This document shows positions 60,523 through 64,000 of a DNA stretch of 64,000 nt, in pieces; the stretch's first letter is position 1; every line of letters begins with the position of its first letter. The notes beneath the pieces are model-generated. The model was not told the DNA's origin. It worked only from the letters and a program-made list of their open reading frames with translations, and did no database searches. Location: the NCBI RefSeq assembly GCF_900129935.1, contig NZ_FQXJ01000009.1, positions 1 to 64,000 of the forward strand. Reading direction: 5' to 3'. Source of the DNA: Desulfosporosinus lacus DSM 15449. Its GTDB lineage: Bacteria > Bacillota > Desulfitobacteriia > Desulfitobacteriales > Desulfitobacteriaceae. A program made the position numbers and the translations under genes.

Positions 60523-61671
60523 CTAGAAACCGAAAACACCCTTCATAGTACGTCCCAACTGATCGATCAGCCCAGCTTTGGCAACAGGATGATCAGCAAT
60601 TAAATTAACGCTCGCTTGCAACTGGTCATTTTGATAAAGTAAAACTTCTCCTAATTTTTGACCCTTCTCAATAGGTGCACTGATTTCTGGGTTAAGCTTT
60701 GTCTCGACCCAGAAATTTTTATCTTTTCCTTTTTCCACTGTTGCTCCCAAGGATTTTTCTGTGATAGCTATTATCTCATTTTCTACCCCTTTACTAACTT
60801 TAACGACTCCCTGCTTCTCTTCAGCTGGGGCAAACTGTTTAAATTCATATTTAGCAAAACCATAGTTGTAGATTTTCATGGATTCAGCAAAATGTCCCCT
60901 AACTTGAGGTACACCCATAACGACACAAATTAACCTTAATCCATTTCTTTCAACCGTCGATGCCAGACAATATTTAGCCTCATTAGTCCAACCTGTTTTG
61001 AGACCATCCGCACCGGGGTACCACCACAGCAACTTGTTAGTATTCCAAAGCTTAAATTTGCCCTCCCGCAGGTCATATTCCTTCATGCTGGTCAGCTTAC
61101 GAATAAGGGGATAATTAATTGCTTCCTTAGAAATCATCGCCAAATCGTATGCACTCGTATAGTGCCCTTCTGCAGGCAGTCCGTATGCATTAGCAAAATG
61201 CGTGTTTTTTAGTCCTAATTCTTGAGCCTTGCGATTCATTTCCTCTACAAAAGCCTCATGTGTCCCATTGATATGTTCAGCTACTGCGACACAGCCATCA
61301 TTAGCTGATCCTACCGCAATAGCAATTAACATCTGCTCTAAGGTGAAAGTTTCTCCAGGCTCAAGGTAGATTTGAGAACCTCCAAGTTTACAGGCATTCT
61401 CACTCGCTGTTACGATATCTGTCAACTTAACTTTTTCTGAAGCCACTGCTTCTGCCGCTACCAATAGTGTCATAATCTTAGTGACACTTGCCGGCGGCAA
61501 TTCCTTCTGTGCTTCTTTTTCATACAGTATTCGACCAGAAGCCGCGTCCATCAAAATTGCACTCGCTGCTTCCGTCTCGATCTCAACTCCTAATACTGGC
61601 TGCACGTTAGCAAAGCCTATGTTTCCAAGTACAACTGCCATAGCTAAAACGATTGATAAAACTTTGCGCAT
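60523..61671 (-). CDS. dacF: D-alanyl-D-alanine carboxypeptidase (DacF-like)
   Basis: 382 residues with signal peptide (VLSIVLAMAVVLGNIGFANV) and PBP5-type motifs: SxxK in PPASVTKIMT, SxN in SANDGC and KTG in GLKTGWT. It trims pentapeptides of peptidoglycan. Unlike Bacillus, where dacF precedes spoIIAA in one operon, it converges on sigF with a 12-nt gap. C-terminal PBP5_C domain present. Confidence 0.93.
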   Translation of the reverse strand: MRKVLSIVLAMAVVLGNIGFANVQPVLGVEIETEAASAILMDAASGRILYEKEAQKELPPASVTKIMTLLVAAEAVASEKVKLTDIVTASENACKLGGSQIYLEPGETFTLEQMLIAIAVGSANDGCVAVAEHINGTHEAFVEEMNRKAQELGLKNTHFANAYGLPAEGHYTSAYDLAMISKEAINYPLIRKLTSMKEYDLREGKFKLWNTNKLLWWYPGADGLKTGWTNEAKYCLASTVERNGLRLICVVMGVPQVRGHFAESMKIYNYGFAKYEFKQFAPAEEKQGVVKVSKGVENEIIAITEKSLGATVEKGKDKNFWVETKLNPEISAPIEKGQKLGEVLLYQNDQLQASVNLIADHPVAKAGLIDQLGRTMKGVFGF

Positions 61672-61758
61672 CTTTTGTCCCCCCTCATAAAATTAGTGAA
61701 ATTAAATGTAAATTTATTATTCCCGAAAAAGTAAATTATATTGCTCCTATAAAATAGG

Positions 61759-61806
61759 AAAAAGCCTTTGTAAATTGCTTAAGCAGGTTACCAAAGGCCT
61801 TTTTTA
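61759..61806 (-). terminator. Terminator after the CoA-binding-fold gene
   Basis: AAAAGCCTTTG and CAAAGGCCTTTT (one extra base) flank a 21-nt loop that includes GCTTAAGC; T-runs lie on both sides. Confidence 0.75.
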
Positions 61807-61857
61807 TATCTAATTTAACCGAGACGTTATCTTCATTGGGAACTCCACCCACTCGCT

Positions 61858-62355
61858 TCAATACCTGCCAAACCGCTTCATAGGTACTTTAACATCTCTA
61901 AGTCCATGCCAATAACAGGGACTTAAATAGCGCAAACTTATTTTAGAAGGATAAAGTCTGTGCCTCAGCACACACCCGCGAATAACCTCAATTCCTGAGC
62001 TGTCGCATTCTTGTTGGAGTTCCCGAGTCCAGGTTTGTTCTTGGAACCAAATCTTACTGCATCCTGCAGACACCGCATCCGGAACCAGAGACTTGAGCCT
62101 TTCAGGCAACAGACACGGTACAACGACCGTTACCTTGTCTGTCAGTTGCGCTAGATTGGAGTAGACCTTGCTCCCGTCTATGCGAGATAAACCCTCAGCA
62201 ACGGGATATACAACACATCTGAAATCTTTCAATGCCCGCCAAACCTTCCAAGCATGTTTATGTTTTTGAAATTTTTGGGCATCCCCTAGCACGGCAAACG
62301 TATCCTGAGTTGATAACCCTTCGGCCAAAGGGTAAAAATTTTTCTCACGCGCCAT
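61858..62355 (-). CDS. CoA-binding-domain-like protein
   Basis: 165 residues from ATG at 62355 (GGGGAGGGGG upstream). The body has the Rossmann-type CoA_binding_2 pattern: TFAVLGDAQKFQKHKHAWKVWRALK, VVYPVAEGLSRIDGSKVYSNL, TVVVPCLLPERL, CSKIWFQEQTWTRELQQEC and IEVIRGCVLRHRL. A basic C-terminal tail follows. The role is unknown. Confidence 0.8.
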   Translation of the reverse strand: MAREKNFYPLAEGLSTQDTFAVLGDAQKFQKHKHAWKVWRALKDFRCVVYPVAEGLSRIDGSKVYSNLAQLTDKVTVVVPCLLPERLKSLVPDAVSAGCSKIWFQEQTWTRELQQECDSSGIEVIRGCVLRHRLYPSKISLRYLSPCYWHGLRDVKVPMKRFGRY

Positions 62356-62452
62356 AACAAAAATCCCCCTCCCCAGTTGCACTTATAATATGCATACGTG
62401 AGGAGGGGAATATTATGAGTGAAGTGGGAGTGTTACGATAATTATAAATCGT

Positions 62453-63754
62453 TTACTGTATAACCTCCTCAATTAAAGAAGGCAACTCAGGAGCTTCATT
62501 TCCTACAGAAACTAAGTCTTTAGCTAATAGCAGTCCCTCTGCTAACTTTTCTTTATCACTGCCATAGAGCTGCAATAGAGGTTCTCCGGCTTCTACCCAC
62601 TCTCCAGCCTTTTTAACTAGTAAGACCCCTGTACCTAAATCAATGGGACTGTCCTTTGTAGTTCGACCTGCACCGAGAGTCATAGCTAAAATCCCAACTT
62701 TTTGTGCATCAAAGGGTTGTACGTACCCAGATTGATGAGCAAGGATGGGTAAATTCCATGGTGTGACCTTAAGGCTTCGATCGATTACAGCTTGAGCATC
62801 TCCCCCCTGCTCTGTTATAAAGGCTAAAAATTTATTCCACGCTGCACCACTTTCTATGCTATGAAGCAAGCATTTCTTGCCTGCCCCAACATTGGGTACA
62901 GAGTCTCCAGCCACAAGCATCCAAGCTCCCAATTCTAAACAGACTTTCATTAAATCATCCGGACCCTTCCCCTGCAAGGCATCCGCCACTTCAAGGACTT
63001 CCAAGCTATTTCCGACAGCGCGGCCCAGGGGCTGATTCATATTGCTTAATACTGCAATCGTCTGTCGCCCAAGAGCTTTGCCAATGTCCACCATTGTCCT
63101 TGCTAATATTCGGGCATCTTCAACCGTCTTCATGAAGGCGCCAGAACCGTACTTTACGTCCAAGACGATCCCTTGGGCTCCTGCAGCAATCTTCTTACTC
63201 ATTACAGAAGAGGCAATCAGAGGAATGGAACTGACAGTCCCAGTGACATCGCGGAGAGCATAAAGTTTTTTGTCGGCAGGTACGAGATTCCCCGTTTGGG
63301 CGATGACGGATAATCCGATCTTCTTAACTTGCGTCAGGAATTCTTCCTGTGTAAGCTCAACCCGAAATCCAGGTATCGAGCTAAGCTTATCGATCGTTCC
63401 ACCAGTATGCCCAAGCCCTCTCCCTGACATTTTTGCCACAGGCACCCCACAGGCTGCAACCATTGGCCCGATCAGTAAGGTAGCTTTATCCCCCACCCCT
63501 CCTGTGCTGTGTTTATCGACAAATCGCCCGCCAATAGTAGAGAGATCCAGTTGATCTCCGCTATTGGCCATCGCCAAGGTAAGTTCGGCAGTTTCCTCAA
63601 GGGACATACCCCGAAAATAAACCGCCATAGCCCAAGCAGACATTTGGTAATCTGGGATATCTCCTTGAACATACCCTTTGATAATAAATCGGATTTCCTT
63701 CTTAGAAAGGGATTCCCCGTCTCTTTTCTTCACAATTAGATCTGTCATGCGCAT
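62453..63754 (-). CDS. pdp: Pyrimidine-nucleoside phosphorylase
   Basis: 433 residues of the thymidine/pyrimidine-phosphorylase family: DKHSTGGVGDKATLLIGPMVAACG with the phosphate loop, KMSGRGLGHTGGTIDKL signature, LYALRDVTGTVSSIPLIASSVMSKK and the C-terminal domain. It splits pyrimidine nucleosides for salvage. TAGGAG is 10 nt before ATG. It lies 12 nt after the purine enzyme gene. Confidence 0.95.
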   Translation of the reverse strand: MRMTDLIVKKRDGESLSKKEIRFIIKGYVQGDIPDYQMSAWAMAVYFRGMSLEETAELTLAMANSGDQLDLSTIGGRFVDKHSTGGVGDKATLLIGPMVAACGVPVAKMSGRGLGHTGGTIDKLSSIPGFRVELTQEEFLTQVKKIGLSVIAQTGNLVPADKKLYALRDVTGTVSSIPLIASSVMSKKIAAGAQGIVLDVKYGSGAFMKTVEDARILARTMVDIGKALGRQTIAVLSNMNQPLGRAVGNSLEVLEVADALQGKGPDDLMKVCLELGAWMLVAGDSVPNVGAGKKCLLHSIESGAAWNKFLAFITEQGGDAQAVIDRSLKVTPWNLPILAHQSGYVQPFDAQKVGILAMTLGAGRTTKDSPIDLGTGVLLVKKAGEWVEAGEPLLQLYGSDKEKLAEGLLLAKDLVSVGNEAPELPSLIEEVIQ

Positions 63755-63766
63755 ATGAAATCACTC

Positions 63767-64000
63767 CTAAAGTACTCTCATGAGTCCCTGCACAAAGTTG
63801 ACAAATTTCTTTTCAACCCGTTCAGCTGTTTCCATAACTTCTGTGTGACTAAGTTTTTGGGGCAATATGCCAGCTGCCATATTGGTTACACACGAGATCC
63901 CTAAGACCTTCATGCCACCATGATTGGCAACTATAACTTCGGGAACAGTACTCATGCCCACCATATCTGCCCCAATCACACGCAAATGGCGAATTTCGGC
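63767..64000 (-). CDS. Purine-nucleoside phosphorylase (5' part outside window)
   Basis: Only the last 77 residues are visible: [29 protein letters not shown] contains the PNP motif MVGMSTVPE with the purine-site residues, then [13 protein letters not shown]. This is the trimeric PunA/PNP type. The gene continues past the right edge and is upstream of pdp in a nucleoside-salvage operon. Confidence 0.92.
   Translation of the reverse strand, partial: AEIRHLRVIGADMVGMSTVPEVIVANHGGMKVLGISCVTNMAAGILPQKLSHTEVMETAERVEKKFVNFVQGLMRVL

Noticed and set aside
1-64000. CRISPR arrays, tRNA/rRNA genes, prophage or insertion sequences
   Set aside because: No regularly spaced repeats, tRNA-like cloverleaf, transposase or phage genes were seen while reading both strands.

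Overview
The window looks like the chromosome of an anaerobic, endospore-forming, low-to-mid GC Firmicute of the Desulfosporosinus/Desulfitobacterium type (Peptococcaceae sensu lato). Three things point there. There are sporulation genes (spoIIAA-spoIIAB-sigF, a spoVA operon, spmAB, ytfJ/gerW, a dacF-like gene). There is dense anaerobic Fe-S redox machinery (HdrA, HdrD, MvhD, an AOR-family enzyme, several polyferredoxins). There is a lactate permease/dehydrogenase operon typical of incomplete-oxidising sulfate reducers. Organism identity is an inference. No rRNA, tRNA, CRISPR array, prophage or intact insertion sequence was seen.

1-19.8 kb, the most interesting part. A minus-strand operon encodes a class II benzoyl-CoA reductase-like (Bam) complex. 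In transcription order it is bamB (AOR-family tungsten subunit), bamC (ferredoxin), bamD (HdrD-like), fdhD, bamE (HdrA-like), bamF (MvhD-like) and bamG (NuoE-like, cut by the window edge). bamE and bamF are each interrupted by one in-frame TGA, exactly where the family carries a conserved cysteine. Both TGAs are followed at the right distance by a SECIS-like hairpin, so I read both genes as selenoproteins rather than pseudogenes. Upstream lie two sigma-54 activators with CBS-PAS-AAA+-Fis architecture, a LytTR response regulator, an SDR dehydrogenase and a TRAP transporter (dctPQM). Sigma-54 promoters (GG-N10-GC) are visible before bamB, the SDR gene and dctP. The SDR and dctP promoters also share tandem GGTG-N8-CACC dyads about 150 bp upstream of the -24 element. 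The picture is a sigma-54 regulon that would import and reduce an aromatic or alicyclic acid; the substrate is inferred.

19.9-25.2 kb. A hutP-aroH-aroF operon (HutP-family RNA-binding protein, chorismate mutase, DAHP synthase) has a leader with a strong promoter, a 7-codon leader ORF and an intrinsic hairpin, suggesting attenuation. A membrane-anchored hypothetical, a BaiN/YhiN flavoprotein, a small CMD-like protein and a polyferredoxin follow.

25.3-31 kb. Lactate use: a FadR-type GntR regulator, glcF-like and glcD-like oxidase subunits and lctP, with candidate operators before lctP and glcD.

31-51 kb. Mostly housekeeping: rluB, two glycosyltransferases, spmAB, ytfIJ, scpAB, trpS, a site-2 protease, a DHH-CBS-tRNA nucleotidyltransferase fusion, LiaF/PspC envelope-stress proteins, an LCP ligase and lysA. 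Several poorly known proteins are interspersed, and an ~80-bp tandem intergenic repeat lies at 37.7 kb.

51.9-64 kb. A three-gene cluster of an acyl-CoA dehydratase activase (HgdC/BcrA-type ATPase) with two HgdB-related proteins; the spoVA operon; the spoIIA-sigF operon convergent with a dacF-like gene; a CoA-binding-fold protein; and pdp followed by a truncated purine nucleoside phosphorylase at the right edge.
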